A stretch of DNA of 64,000 nt from Aphanomyces cochlioides (GCA_019828595.1 JAHQRK010000007.1:496001-560000); one strand, 5' to 3'; counted from the first letter of the stretch, positions 38,418-47,965 are shown. Notes: generated from the letters alone by a model not told the origin. Numbers and translations: made by a program.

Positions 38418-40127
38418 TTAAGCGACAACAGAAACATAATATGTTTCTGTTGTCGCTATTGCATGAACACCATCCGCTAAAGCTTGCGCTGTTTCTGCTG
38501 TAGGATTGTTGATGTACTCGTCAACCAATGGAACTGTCTGAGGTATCGCCGAATCGTGGCTGAAACTGAGCACTGACCGTACCAAACACTGGATATCTCC
38601 TTTGATCAACAAATGATCCAAAGGCAGCGTCGGTGCAAGAGAAGATGACATAAATTCCATCCAGAGCAGTTCTCGCTTGTGACGTATGAGATTGTCGACA
38701 CGCGGGTCGCCGTGCTCACACTGCGCTTCATGAAGCCGAAATAGAGCAACAAATATGCTTCGCAATACTTGCACGTCTTTGAACTCGGATCGCGAAATAG
38801 GCGTCCCCACTGGTGTCAACAAGAGGGACCTGGCCAATCCATCCAGCAGTACTTTGCAGTCACCCACGGGAGTAACGGCAACGTGGCTCTTCGCAGCGTC
38901 TTTCAATTGTTGACGCTCAGAGTGGAGTGACGGTACGTGACCTCTTCTTTTGTTTGGTACAATCTTGAGGGCCAGAGGCTCCGCGTGATTCGGACTCTTG
39001 ACTTTAAACACGCGACTAAAGGCCCCAGAACCGAGAAAAGACTCCCCTTCAACTACACTGACTCCATGTTTGGCACACGCATCGTTCAAGAGCCGAACCC
39101 AAACAGGAATTTCGCTCTGGAAGAATTTTGCCAGCACTTCTTTCGAGCCCGGTTGTATCCACTTCATCGTCTGGACCCTGACAGGTTTGCCACAATAGCT
39201 CGATATGAGCCAAAAACCATGACGGTCGAACAGCAGAACAGGAGTGACAGCATTGGAGCAGAAACAACAGTCGTCTTCAATCAATATATCTTGCACAAAC
39301 TGGATATAGCTGATGACTTGTCCAAACGAATCATCGGTAATACTCAATTTGGCTTCAATGATCATCATACAATCCAGCAACTTGCGTTGCATTTTACCAA
39401 ATCGGAGGTCTTCATTTCTGCAGTACATCCCGGCATGGGTGGCAAATCCGTCAGGTTTACAGACTGTGCTACTTTTCGCATCAACATGCTGTCGTAACCA
39501 AGGATTCTTTTCGCTGTTCACAAATACAAATTCAAAATCTTCCAATATGGCCTTCAGATATGGAGTCACAAATTCCACGAGCAAGGATTCATTTGTAATC
39601 GCCGTTACCCTTTGTTGCTCATCATCGCCCCAAATTGCCACACTTCCACGTTTGTCCTTAAGTTCAACGAAAGCATTATTTCGCCGTAGCACTTGAATGG
39701 CTAGTTCCCCATCGACAGACCGTGAGGTATCGGACTTGTGTCACTTGACTTCTCGCATGACGTCTCGCACAGTGCTTGCCACTAAATTCTTCAATGTATC
39801 TTGTGTAATGAGTTGATCAGGAACAGACACCAAATCATGAGTAGGAACAACCACCAAGAGGGCACGCTCCTTTGACCCACCATAATCTACGATCATTGAA
39901 TCTTCTTCGAGAGGAGTCTCGGCGTCTAGCGCCGCCTTGTCCGCGAAGACTATGAGATCGGAGGAGTCAAGCGATGACAGTTTTCTTGTATTCTTCGAAT
40001 ACTCAGCATCTTTGAACTGATCAATCTTATAGCTGGAAGGGATTGCGACCGAACTTAACCTCGTTCCTTTGTACGCTTTACCATGGCCGTCCACCAGAAA
40101 AAACCACACAAGCTTGTTGCTTGCCAT
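38418..40127 (-). pseudogene. Crinkler-type effector (Ubl header, REase-like, kinase-like), one in-frame TGA
   Basis: The frame from ATG 40125-40127 runs 570 codons to 38418, broken only by TGA at codon 129 (39741-39743). Residues 1-88 are the ubiquitin-like CRN header (WFFLVDGHG start). It ends at ALLVVVP (about 89-95), the counterpart of the HVLVVVP recombination boundary. After the TGA comes a PD-(D/E)xK-like segment (Asp226 in KPDGF; EAK at 258-260; SFGQVISYIQF). Then follows a protein-kinase-like domain with Gly loop FLGSGAFSRVF (about 364-374), K388 in ALKIV and catalytic loop HGDPRVDNL (472-480). This nuclease-plus-kinase layout is known for Crinkler/CR-type effectors that act in the host nucleus. 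No in-frame intron removes the TGA. Confidence 0.75.
38421..38457. repeat. Palindrome, 18-bp arms, 1-nt spacer, over the Crinkler C-terminus
   Basis: AGCGACAACAGAAACATA, A, then the exact mirror. It encodes the last residues of the Crinkler frame just before its TAA. Confidence 0.9.
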
Positions 40128-40775
40128 TTTTCCAAATTTGAGAATGGGTAGGTTGGAGAATGTTTGATATTTTAGCCAATCATCGACGAGTACCAACCTG
40201 TTAGAGATTATATAAAGGTATTGTCGAAATTGTGAGGGGGTCCGATTTTTCAAATCGATCTGCAAATCGCTCAGCCAATCAGAATCGAGTATTTACCTAA
40301 TTCACGCAAAACACACCCAGACACAAGTGTAATTAATTTGGGACGTTTGCCATACTTTTCATTTATAGTTGACTTCAGTATGATCGAATCGATTTGGAAT
40401 AGATTTCGATTTTGGTAATAAACTACTGTAGTACATGCCAATCATGCGTCTGGTTTCTTGCTCCAAGATGGCGATGCAGATGACATGGGCAAATCGAGGG
40501 GCTACATTTGGATCCCCTCCTCAAAGTGTTATTGAGCTTTTTTCCGTCCAAGGTCTCCAAATTGACGGTTCATTCTAGTAGCTCCTTTCCTCGGTGAACT
40601 CTCTGTTACAACTACCAGCAGCCATTGCCGCCGCACGTCTCTGTTGTTCAAATGCCGGGCTACCATGATCAAGGCCATGGACATTGGCATGGCTAAGCTC
40701 GGTGTCACTGCTGACGACCGCACATGGAAAAACGTTTGTTCTCATTTGCTACGTGTGGATGGACATTACGTGCAA

Positions 40776-40977
40776 TGTAACGGGGCTTGTGCAGAGGAAG
40801 TAGAGACAAGCCCGATACTTCGCAAATTTAAGAGTGACATTAGAGTTATCGCATAACATCTAAGTGGTTTCGACACTACCACGCGATCTTTCATCGCTGT
40901 CGTGGCGAAACGACAAGATCCCAGATCTTGTCCTTGTATTGAGGGTTCTTGTAGTAAGGGTGTCACGTCCCCTTACA
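40776..40977 (-). repeat. LTR (3' LTR in element orientation)
   Basis: 202 bp, TG..CA-bounded, paired with 45239-45439. It differs from its partner at TGTAACGGGG/TGTAAGGGG, GCATAAC/GCTTAAC and CGACACT/CGAAACT. Confidence 0.95.
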
Positions 40978-41041
40978 CCCCCCACCTGCAATCAAACCCA
41001 CGGTTTGAAAGCTTTGCCAATCATTTCAATCCCCGTTTGAA

Positions 41042-42374
41042 ATGTGCACTTCCTCCCAACAAGTGCCACTTGTTGGTTCTTCTCGTCCCGTCGTCTTAGG
41101 AAGGGACAGGAGTCCCGGCAGTTTGTCCAACCTCAGCATTGATCATTTTGCATCTTCGACTGTTGGCATGCACCACTCAAACGATCGCATCGCGCGCGAA
41201 TACGCTAAAACTCCAAGACCACCGCCATTCCGTCTTGGCATGACGCGCCTTGCCCAACATGACGACGAGGTCTTCAATTCTTGGCGGGACCAAGACGAGT
41301 TTGCCGCGGTGGAGTTCTTCCCTGTACAGCCGATCTTGCCGGACCCTGCGCGGCGTCCCGACTTCGCGAAAGTCGCTCGTTTAGCGAACCAACTGAAGCG
41401 CGGTATCAGCGACACGCTGCCTTTCCCCGATTTGGTCGTGGTTGCCTGGGACTTGCTCTTCACTTTCCGCTCGATGGTGATGTCCCAAGTGCAGTGGCAG
41501 GACTACCGCGAAGCATTGCGGCGCCGTGATGAGGAGGCAAGCCAAGGCCGACGTGGTCCGACGTCGACTCAACCAAGTCAGTCGCATCCTACTTGCGCTC
41601 CAGTGAACCCCATGATCGACGAGACCGCCGTCGAGTATGCTCGTGTTTGGGTTTTGAAACTTGCCTATCGTGAAGGGCGCCAGCGAGCTCATATCCTTGG
41701 AAACTTCTACAACACGCTCCAGGACATCGTGTCTTTTGCAAATTGGCGCCTTCGTGGTCCACGCATCCATTATTCCGTTGTCGCCGACCTTGTGCGACGG
41801 CGCGCCAAGCGCGCCAACGGGGTGAGCTAATCCCGTTTCGATTCTTCGTTCACTTCTCTTGTAGGACTTTGTCGCAGCCGGCGGTGGTTGGGATCGATCC
41901 CACGGCTACGAGCAGCCTGCGGATTTTCCGTCGCAGGGTAGTGCTCATCGGCGTTCGGCCTCGCCAGTCCATTCTTCTGGCCGCCGCTCTCAGGCGCGTC
42001 ATTCTCAATCGGTCTCTCCCTTGCGCGATCGACACCAGTCGTCGCATCATCAGCGTGGCCGCTCGTCAGGCCGACGCTCTCGTTCGCGTTCTCTCTCTCG
42101 TGGACGGCATTCCCAAGCGCGTCGTTCTCGTTCTCGTTCTCGTAGACGGCATTCTCAAGCGCGTCGTTCCCGTTCCGGTTCGCCTCCAAGACGGCAAAGT
42201 TCAAATTCTCGGTCTCCTTCGCGGCGTCACCGAACTCAAGTCCGCGAGATGCCGCAACGCGACGCGGCCGGTCCCGAGCCCGCGGCAGCGCCGTCTCAAC
42301 AACCGCAACAGCCGGATCTTCACGCCGAGAATGCCCGAGCCGCAAGGGGAGCCGACGAACGCGGCGCGTGTTGA
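41042..42374 (+). CDS. Antisense spliced gene for an RS-rich protein inside the LTR element
   Basis: Exon 1 (41042-41821) and exon 2 (41865-42374) join through a 43-nt GT..AG intron (GTGAGCTAAT ... CTCTTGTAG) to 429 residues. The first half (about 1-260) is a mostly helical, unrecognised domain with SWRDQDEFAAVEFFPVQP and EYARVWVLKLAYREGRQRAH. The second half is a typical RS domain: repeated Arg-Ser words (SGRRSRSRSLSRGRHSQARR and further copies) over about 90 residues, as in SR splicing factors, then a Gln/Pro/Ala tail. It runs opposite to gag-pro-int, so it would be transcribed from the other LTR side or its own promoter. Reading through the intron hits a stop (GTG AGC TAA), so splicing is needed. 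Function is unknown; the RS tail suggests nuclear RNA binding. Confidence 0.6.
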
Positions 42375-42464
42375 CCACGCCGTGAACTAGTGACTCTCAG
42401 TCTTGGTGGAGGGTGTGCACGCGATTCGTGCACTTCTTGTTGCCGCACTGCCGGCGGCGGCTGC

Positions 42465-43120
42465 TCAAGGTACAAGAGCCGATTGCGCAGCCAGATCATT
42501 CAAGTGGTGGCGAGTCTCTGCCGTCGAGTCGTTCGGGCTCAAGTCAGGCGTAGTGCGAGGTATGTACGGCTTCAGTTTGCCAACGTAAAAGACATCATGG
42601 CACTGCCATTCGTCTGGGAGTCGCAAGCGGTAGGACACTGCGCTCACAACCTTTGTGATAGGAAATGGACCATACCATTGGCGGCGAAGTTTAGCGTTGC
42701 CAAGGGCGGCTTGCGGTACCGCCGACCTATGCAATAGGACTTGATCTTGAAGGGTAAATACATTGGTGTTCTTTCGTCCATGTTTGTTGGACTCGCGAGC
42801 TTGTCGAGCTTGTGCGAGTGCTAAGTTGTCCTGCACTTGGGAGATGACTGACTCCCGTGTGCGAATAAAGTTCTCGACAGAGGAAATCGTCCTCGCCGGA
42901 GGCACGTCCTCTGTGCTTGTCGGCACCCAGTCAGGGGAATGGCTCGAAGCAGCCTAGTGGAATCCTCCCCCACTTAAGCAAGCACTGTCCATCGAGGAGG
43001 GCAGGCGCGGGTGCCGGAGGAAGTTGACGTAGAAGGGAGTGAAGCCGGTGGAGGCATTCACTGACGTGTTGTAAGCGAACTCGACGTGTGGAAGCAGTGA
43101 GCTCCAGGTCTTCTGTCGAG
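42465..43120 (-). pseudogene. Integrase remnant (end of core and C-terminal domain)
   Basis: Near 43120-43000 the minus strand reads WSSLLPHVEFAYNTSV and TGFTPFYVNFLRHPRLP, the end of a gypsy integrase core. After a stop and frame change, 42926-42465 holds the C-terminal domain: NVFTLQDQVLLH, KLRRQWYGPFPITKVVSAVS, YRLRLPDEWQCHDVFYVGKL and KPY. The catalytic DDE residues are not present. The join to the protease at about 43130 marks a deletion of roughly 2 kb compared with a full gypsy element. Confidence 0.8.
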
Positions 43121-44119
43121 ACTTCGGGTGGATCTCACATCGGAGAATCTCCGTGATTGGAGGACGTTGAAAATTGTGTTTCGACGAGTTTCTTCGTTCA
43201 CATAATACGAGTCTGCGTCGTGTAACGCAGACAGAGCCATCGTATCAGTCGCAGAGTCGAGTGTAACATGGCAGACGTCCCAGGCGTCGTCGTCAATCTC
43301 GCTTGACATGGCTTCTCCAATGCCATCGTTGTCAAAATCGGCTGGCCTGCTCAGCATGTCGACAGCAGTACGTGCAGGGCCTGTGGGGCGCGGGACGCAT
43401 GCGGAATCCGTCGCCACATCTCGCGTGGTAAACTGCGAGACTCTCGTGGGGTCGGAAGTGAGCTCATTACTCATCACTCCCAAAGGGGAATCCAATGCTG
43501 TCGAGGGCGCCTTGTGCATGGTCTTGGACGTCCAATTGATCAGAGGTTGGTGCTTCTCGAGCCACGAAGGCAAGCTGGACGGAGGAGCGCACCGCAATCC
43601 TTCTCGATTACCAAGGATGAGGTCCCAGCGCTCATCCAGATCAATGACGTAATAGTCTACGTCGGCTTCAAACGGGCCGACCCTTGTTCGTAGGGTAATC
43701 AAAGTTCGAGGCGCGACGATAACCTTCCCGTCCGCCATCTTTACGTTGACCTTTGCTTGGTCGTCGCTAGCCGCGACCGCTGCAGTCAGCAGGGGTGCGT
43801 TCATTTCCATTGACTGGCGCCGCGCGTAATTCTCTGAGGCGCCACAGTCGATCAATACTTTCAGATCACGTGAGAACCCGGGGATAGGGATCTCAAATGA
43901 TAGCATGTCCACTTGTTGTCGGATTTGGCACAGGAGAGTGCCGGAGGCTAGGCCGCCCAACCGTGTATCCCAACCACGGTCAAATGGGAAGCCTAATCTT
44001 GCCCCAGTAGGCGCGAGGCGACCTACTGGGTGCTGCCTTTTCCCTGAGTGGGAGCTGTGAACTCTACGCGGCCCCGGTTGTGGGGAGCGCGATTGCAGCG
44101 GAAAAACGAGTTGGGGCAT
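43058..44119 (-). CDS. Retroviral-type aspartic protease region of the LTR element
   Basis: 353-residue ORF. The protease centre is VLIDCGASENYARR, where a Cys takes the usual Ser/Thr place after the catalytic Asp, as in several gypsy elements. It is followed by a beta-rich segment (VNVKMADGKVIVAPRTLITL, VDYYVIDLDERWDLILGNRE). ILGNRE corresponds to the ILG flap-end word of retropepsins. The tail beyond about residue 300 is linker cut by the deletion. It matures Gag in intact relatives. The start is uncertain, since it may be translated by frameshift from gag, whose stop lies 75 bp upstream. Confidence 0.75.
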   Translation of the reverse strand: MPQLVFPLQSRSPQPGPRRVHSSHSGKRQHPVGRLAPTGARLGFPFDRGWDTRLGGLASGTLLCQIRQQVDMLSFEIPIPGFSRDLKVLIDCGASENYARRQSMEMNAPLLTAAVAASDDQAKVNVKMADGKVIVAPRTLITLRTRVGPFEADVDYYVIDLDERWDLILGNREGLRCAPPSSLPSWLEKHQPLINWTSKTMHKAPSTALDSPLGVMSNELTSDPTRVSQFTTRDVATDSACVPRPTGPARTAVDMLSRPADFDNDGIGEAMSSEIDDDAWDVCHVTLDSATDTMALSALHDADSYYVNEETRRNTIFNVLQSRRFSDVRSTRSLDRRPGAHCFHTSSSLTTRQ

Positions 44120-44196
44120 TGGGATGGAGAGGTGTCTCGGGAACGAGTGGAACGCTCATATCGTGGTAGCGTGCCCGAGCGGTGCGCTTCGTTGTG

Positions 44197-45204
44197 CTAG
44201 GCACAGTCTCGTGCGAAATGGCCAGCTCGGCCACACTCGTAACAGAGTCGTTCAACAGGTGCGGCTTCTTGTTGTATGGAAGATACATCCATGTCGGCAG
44301 ATTCCAACGGATCGGCGCGTGCCATGGAATGCGAAAAATCTTCGGAGAGGGACTTGCTAACGGCCTGCTCAAAGGTCTTCGGGTATTGGCGGAACAGCTC
44401 GGTCCGTGCTGAGTCTTTATTGAGACCATTCATAAACACGGTCACTCGCGTAGCTTCGGATAAGGAGCTTTCATCCGTGATGCAGGCGTGAAGATAGCGC
44501 AGTTCTTGGACGAATTCACGGATCGTCAATTTCCCTTGAGACGCGCTCAGGAAGCGCGAGCGGTGACGGAAATCGCTGTTTGGGGGTAAAAATACTTCCT
44601 GGAGTTGGGACGAGAGTGCCGCAAACGTTGGAAAGCAATTTGAATCCGCCATACGCAGCGAATAAGCCCAAGCTTCAGCTCGTCCCTTGAGATGGGACAT
44701 CGCGCATGCGACCTTCAGAGATTCTTGTGTGATGTTCAGTGTGTCCCCTGCAATGATGACTTGAAGGAGCCATCGTAAGACATGATCCGAATCTTGGCCA
44801 CTGAACTTGGCCACGTCCAATTTGACGCCTTTGTTTGCAACTTGACGCTGGGAATTGGCTCTGTCAGAGTCTTCTTCATGGCCATCATATATTTGTCGAA
44901 GGGACTCTTCCAGGAGGGCTTTCGCTGCAGTGAGCGAGAGGACCTGGCCTTCGAGTTCCACTCGAGAGGTTTTCAACTCTCGAGTTTCGCTTTTCAGCTG
45001 GCTAATCCGAGCCAAGCTGCGCGCATGTTCTTCTGCGCGGGCGGAGTCAGCATAGCGCCCAATAACTTCCACCAGGTTGAGTAAATGTTGCTCGGGACGA
45101 TCAGACAACATAATCGCCAGGTTGTCATCTCCCATAAGATCGCGGAGGCCTTCTAGGGTCACCCGATGTCCGTCGGTGAAGTAGGTTGCATATTCGAACG
45201 CCAT
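44197..45204 (-). CDS. Gag polyprotein of the LTR element
   Basis: 335 residues, intact. An N-terminal coiled coil (about 55-95, ARISQLKSETRELKTSRVEL) is followed by the retrotransposon Gag capsid-like domain (about 125-265: DHVLRWLLQVIIAGDTLNI, GRAEAWAYSL, KLTIREFVQELRYLHACI, FMNGLNKDSAR). It ends in a CCHC zinc knuckle, CYECGRAGHFARDC, just before the stop. It packages the element RNA. It lies directly downstream of the LTR at 45239-45439, which is therefore the 5' LTR in element orientation. Confidence 0.9.
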   Translation of the reverse strand: MAFEYATYFTDGHRVTLEGLRDLMGDDNLAIMLSDRPEQHLLNLVEVIGRYADSARAEEHARSLARISQLKSETRELKTSRVELEGQVLSLTAAKALLEESLRQIYDGHEEDSDRANSQRQVANKGVKLDVAKFSGQDSDHVLRWLLQVIIAGDTLNITQESLKVACAMSHLKGRAEAWAYSLRMADSNCFPTFAALSSQLQEVFLPPNSDFRHRSRFLSASQGKLTIREFVQELRYLHACITDESSLSEATRVTVFMNGLNKDSARTELFRQYPKTFEQAVSKSLSEDFSHSMARADPLESADMDVSSIQQEAAPVERLCYECGRAGHFARDCA

Positions 45205-45238
45205 GCTGGGTCCTTGAACGGACTAGAGTGCTACCAGG

Positions 45239-45439
45239 TGTAAGGGGCTTGTGCAGAGGAAGTAGAGACAAGCCCGATACTTCGCAAATTTAAGAGTGAC
45301 ATTAGAGTTATCGCTTAACATCTAAGTGGTTTCGAAACTACCACGCGATCTTTCATCGCTGTCGTGGCGAAACGACAAGATCCCAGATCTTGTCCTTGTA
45401 TTGAGGGTTCTTGTAGTAAGGGTGTCACGTCCCCTTACA
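45239..45439 (-). repeat. LTR (5' LTR in element orientation)
   Basis: 201 bp, partner of 40776-40977. It is followed by the TGCAA target duplication and the resumed transporter pseudogene. Confidence 0.95.
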
Positions 45440-45787
45440 TGCAACTTGACCCAAGTGTCAGTGGCGATGTTGAATGCTGACTTGGTCGTCAACCTTCAAG
45501 TCACAGTTCCTTTGATCGGCCAAGGTTAGTCCAATTCTAGTTTTCGTTGTGTCTGCCTGGCTTCGTCATGTATTTTCGTCGTGCCTATCATACAATCAAA
45601 ACATTATGGGAATGCTTACGTTGAATGTTAAGTTTGCGCTACTTTATCAAGGAAGAGTCGTCACGCCAGCGGTCAATACTGACACCAAGCTGCAGCTCGA
45701 GGATGCGTTTGGTGATCACAGACGCCGACATGGACGCTGACGACTTTCGAGCGATATCGCAAGAAACTTTGAATCCATGACTGCGAA

Positions 45788-45943
45788 GAACACAAGATTT
45801 TCAACCGAATTGTCAACGATTTTGATTCCTTTGACGAGCCCTTTGATGCCGAGCTTCATGCGCAACAACGACGACTTCGTGCGCAGAGCTCCAACGAAGC
45901 AATCGCTAGTCGAATCAACCGGAGGTTCGACCTGACTAAGTAG
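45788..45943 (+). other. Orphan 3' exon-like ORF
   Basis: The frame reads EHKIFNRIVNDFDSFDEPFD then AELHAQQRRLRAQSSNEA and ends RRFDLTK-stop. It is short, acidic-to-basic and coding-like, but has no start nearby (a stop lies 18 bp upstream). It may be the last exon of a gene lost in the rearrangement at this junction. No family recognised. Confidence 0.3.
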
Positions 45944-45984
45944 ATCCTCATGATGAATAATGATTAATGGAGAATGTAGTTAGT

Positions 45985-47214
45985 CTATCTCACGGCATCG
46001 TATCGACCAGCGCGGTGCTTGGAGTAGACGACTTGGTGAACTTGGATCGTGCGGGCACGGAAACCAGCGGCGCTGTATTGGAGATAGAATTCCCACATGC
46101 GGATAAAGACGGGGTCTTTGTCGATCGCACCGCTCTTGACGTGCTTTTGGAAGCGAGCATTCCATTGCATGAGAGTCTTGTCGTAGTCGGGGCCAATATT
46201 GTGCACGTCTTCGACGACAAACTTGCGCTCAGCGAATTGGCACAATTGTGTCACTGACGGAAGAAAGCCGTTGGGGAAGATATACTTGAGGATCCATTTT
46301 TGGTGCGCTGTCATGGTACTGCGGTTCGACGTGGTCGACTGAACTACAGCAAGGCCGCCAGGCTTGAGGCAACGATGGATCACGCTGTAGTACGCATCCA
46401 AGTTCATGTAGCCGACATGCTCGATCATTTCGATGGAGACAATTCGATCAAATTGGCCCGTCATTTCACGGTAATCGCAGTACGTGTACTGCGTCAAGTG
46501 GCTCACGCCTTCAGCTTCAGCTTGGATACGAGCACCCTTGAGCTGTTCATTCGAAATCGTGATACCAGTGACGTGGACGCCGTAGTGCTTGGCAAAGAAA
46601 ATACCAAGACCACCCCAGCCGCAACCAATTTCAAGCACAGTCATGCCAGGCTCCATCTTGAGTTTCTTGGCAATCAAATGCAACTTGTTGGTTTGGGCCG
46701 TGTCCAAGTCGTCGTCCGCGACGTCCTTGAAATACGCACACGAGTATTGCATCCAAGGGTCAAGCCAGAGCTTGTAGAAGTCATTGCCAATGTCGTAGTG
46801 GTGCGAGCCGACAATGCCGGCGCGGGATGGCGATTGGTAGTTGAAGGCCAGACCAGCCAAATGGACAAACTTGGCGTCCCAGCTCTTGAAAAGCTTGCGT
46901 TTGGCATCCGATGGGAGCTTGAGCAATTTCGTGAGCACGACGTCGAGCGGCAAGAGAGCTTCCCAGTCCTTGTTCATGTACGACTCGCCAATGGCAAGCA
47001 TACCGCGGCGCGACCAGTCGAGGAAAATATCCGTGTTGTGGACCACAATGTCGCGGCCGATCACAATGTCGGCTTGCTTGAGCATCTCGACGATAAAGTT
47101 TTCAGCGCGGCGGGTCATAATTGGGTACATGGCCGATCGCACGACGAGCGAGCCGAGGGCGACACCGCCGAGAACTCCCGCCGTGATCAACGCAGTCTTG
47201 TTTCCGTCGCTCAT
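45985..47214 (-). CDS. Cyclopropane-fatty-acid synthase, copy 2
   Basis: 409 residues, same length and start (MSDGNK) as copy 1. It has the same membrane-type N-terminal segment, SAM motif (VLEIGCGWGGLGIFF), QYSCAYF Cys and PDYDKTL Tyr. It differs from copy 1 at 16 residues, 14 of them between 250 and 333. Here the loop is EMIEHVGY (E265, H266), the form seen in E. coli, but the position of E. coli His266 is Gln292 (VQSTTSN) with Thr294 in place of Ile. So each copy keeps a different part of the standard active-site set. It is followed upstream by an intact methyltransferase gene in the same orientation with a 750-bp gap. Confidence 0.92.
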   Translation of the reverse strand: MSDGNKTALITAGVLGGVALGSLVVRSAMYPIMTRRAENFIVEMLKQADIVIGRDIVVHNTDIFLDWSRRGMLAIGESYMNKDWEALLPLDVVLTKLLKLPSDAKRKLFKSWDAKFVHLAGLAFNYQSPSRAGIVGSHHYDIGNDFYKLWLDPWMQYSCAYFKDVADDDLDTAQTNKLHLIAKKLKMEPGMTVLEIGCGWGGLGIFFAKHYGVHVTGITISNEQLKGARIQAEAEGVSHLTQYTYCDYREMTGQFDRIVSIEMIEHVGYMNLDAYYSVIHRCLKPGGLAVVQSTTSNRSTMTAHQKWILKYIFPNGFLPSVTQLCQFAERKFVVEDVHNIGPDYDKTLMQWNARFQKHVKSGAIDKDPVFIRMWEFYLQYSAAGFRARTIQVHQVVYSKHRAGRYDAVR

Positions 47215-47965
47215 GGGAATGAAAAGTGAAGCGAATCGTGGCTGACCCCCGGAACTCAAATATTCGCACTTGAAGTGAGCGCTGCAACACCGTGCGAGGA
47301 CAATATTTGTGCGAGCAGAGATCGACGAGCGATCCTACAAGTCGGCAAAGAAGTTCGCTCTTCATCAAGTCACCAATATCACGCACAGGCGTGAAGGACA
47401 AAATACAGTACATTGTCGCTAATTTTCGCCTCCTCTGATATCTTATCTTCGTCTTATGTATTCATCATTCTGTTGCTTCTATCAGCCGTAATATTTCCAT
47501 ACGAGTCTTGTCGTCCAGTGATGTACGCTTGCTCGGTCTTTGGTCGCCATTGTTCGCTATAGAGCTCTGTTTCGCAGGCGCCATTTACTTGCACTTTGCA
47601 GCCATCCAGCAGTCAGTATCCGTATACAGTACTCTCCTGTCTTCGATTCTCTCTTGACTTCACCGCTTGACCTTGGATGCAAGAACCGAAAATTAGCGAG
47701 AATCTTCTGTATTGGAGCAATTCGAGAACGCTCGTCGCGAACACACCGAAATAAAGCCCAATGTACATGCAACCTCTTCCTTTGGATCGCAGAGCAGTGC
47801 AATGCTTTGCAACGAGGACTAGTACAACTCGCAGTGAGTTGACAGTTTGATCGAAAGTGTCGTTGGGTTGTGACGAGAAAGTTGACGTGAGTCAGAAAAT
47901 TGTGAATTGAGATCGTGAATTTGGAAATTGATAACCTTTTTTCTGTGGCTGAGGTGACAGCATGT
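47215..47965. other. Spacer, no gene
   Basis: Non-coding. The first 20 bp upstream of the ATG match copy 1. A plus ORF (47540-47842) is unrecognised. Confidence 0.4.

Larger units (their letters stand above)
40776..45439 (-). mobile_element. Ty3/gypsy-type LTR retrotransposon, internally deleted
   Basis: Two LTRs (40776-40977 and 45239-45439) that start TGTAA and end TTACA flank the element. The target duplication TGCAA is seen at 40771-40775 and 45440-45444. Retroviral-type genes lie on the minus strand: gag (44197-45204), protease (43058-44119), then directly the C-terminal part of integrase (42465-43120). Reverse transcriptase, RNase H and the integrase core are missing. LTRs differ by only two substitutions and one single-base indel, so insertion is recent. 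An antisense spliced gene (41042-42374) fills the region between integrase and the downstream LTR. Confidence 0.93.
40433..45710 (+). pseudogene. SLC45-like transporter, copy C, split by an LTR retrotransposon
   Basis: 40433-40775 is a decayed version of the first third of the intact transporter (GTTTCTTGCTCCAAGATGGC against GTCTGCTGTCCCAAGATGGC; later CTACGTGTGGATGGACATTA). It resumes at 45440 with TGCAACTTGACCCAAGTGTC, which matches TGCAACTTGACCCAAGTACC in the intact gene, and fades at about 45710. The interruption is exactly the LTR element plus its 5-bp duplication. Many substitutions and indels predate the insertion, so the gene was already dead. Confidence 0.85.

Noticed and set aside
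39697..39746. Intron removing the TGA of the Crinkler gene
   Set aside because: Candidate GT..AG pairs (for example GTGACACAAG to GAACTAG) leave the downstream kinase frame out of phase.
41827..42378. 183-codon minus-strand ORF rich in Arg/Asn, as part of the retroelement polyprotein
   Set aside because: It is the complement of the RS-repeat exon. No Gag/Pol motif is present and the plus strand gives a spliced RS protein.
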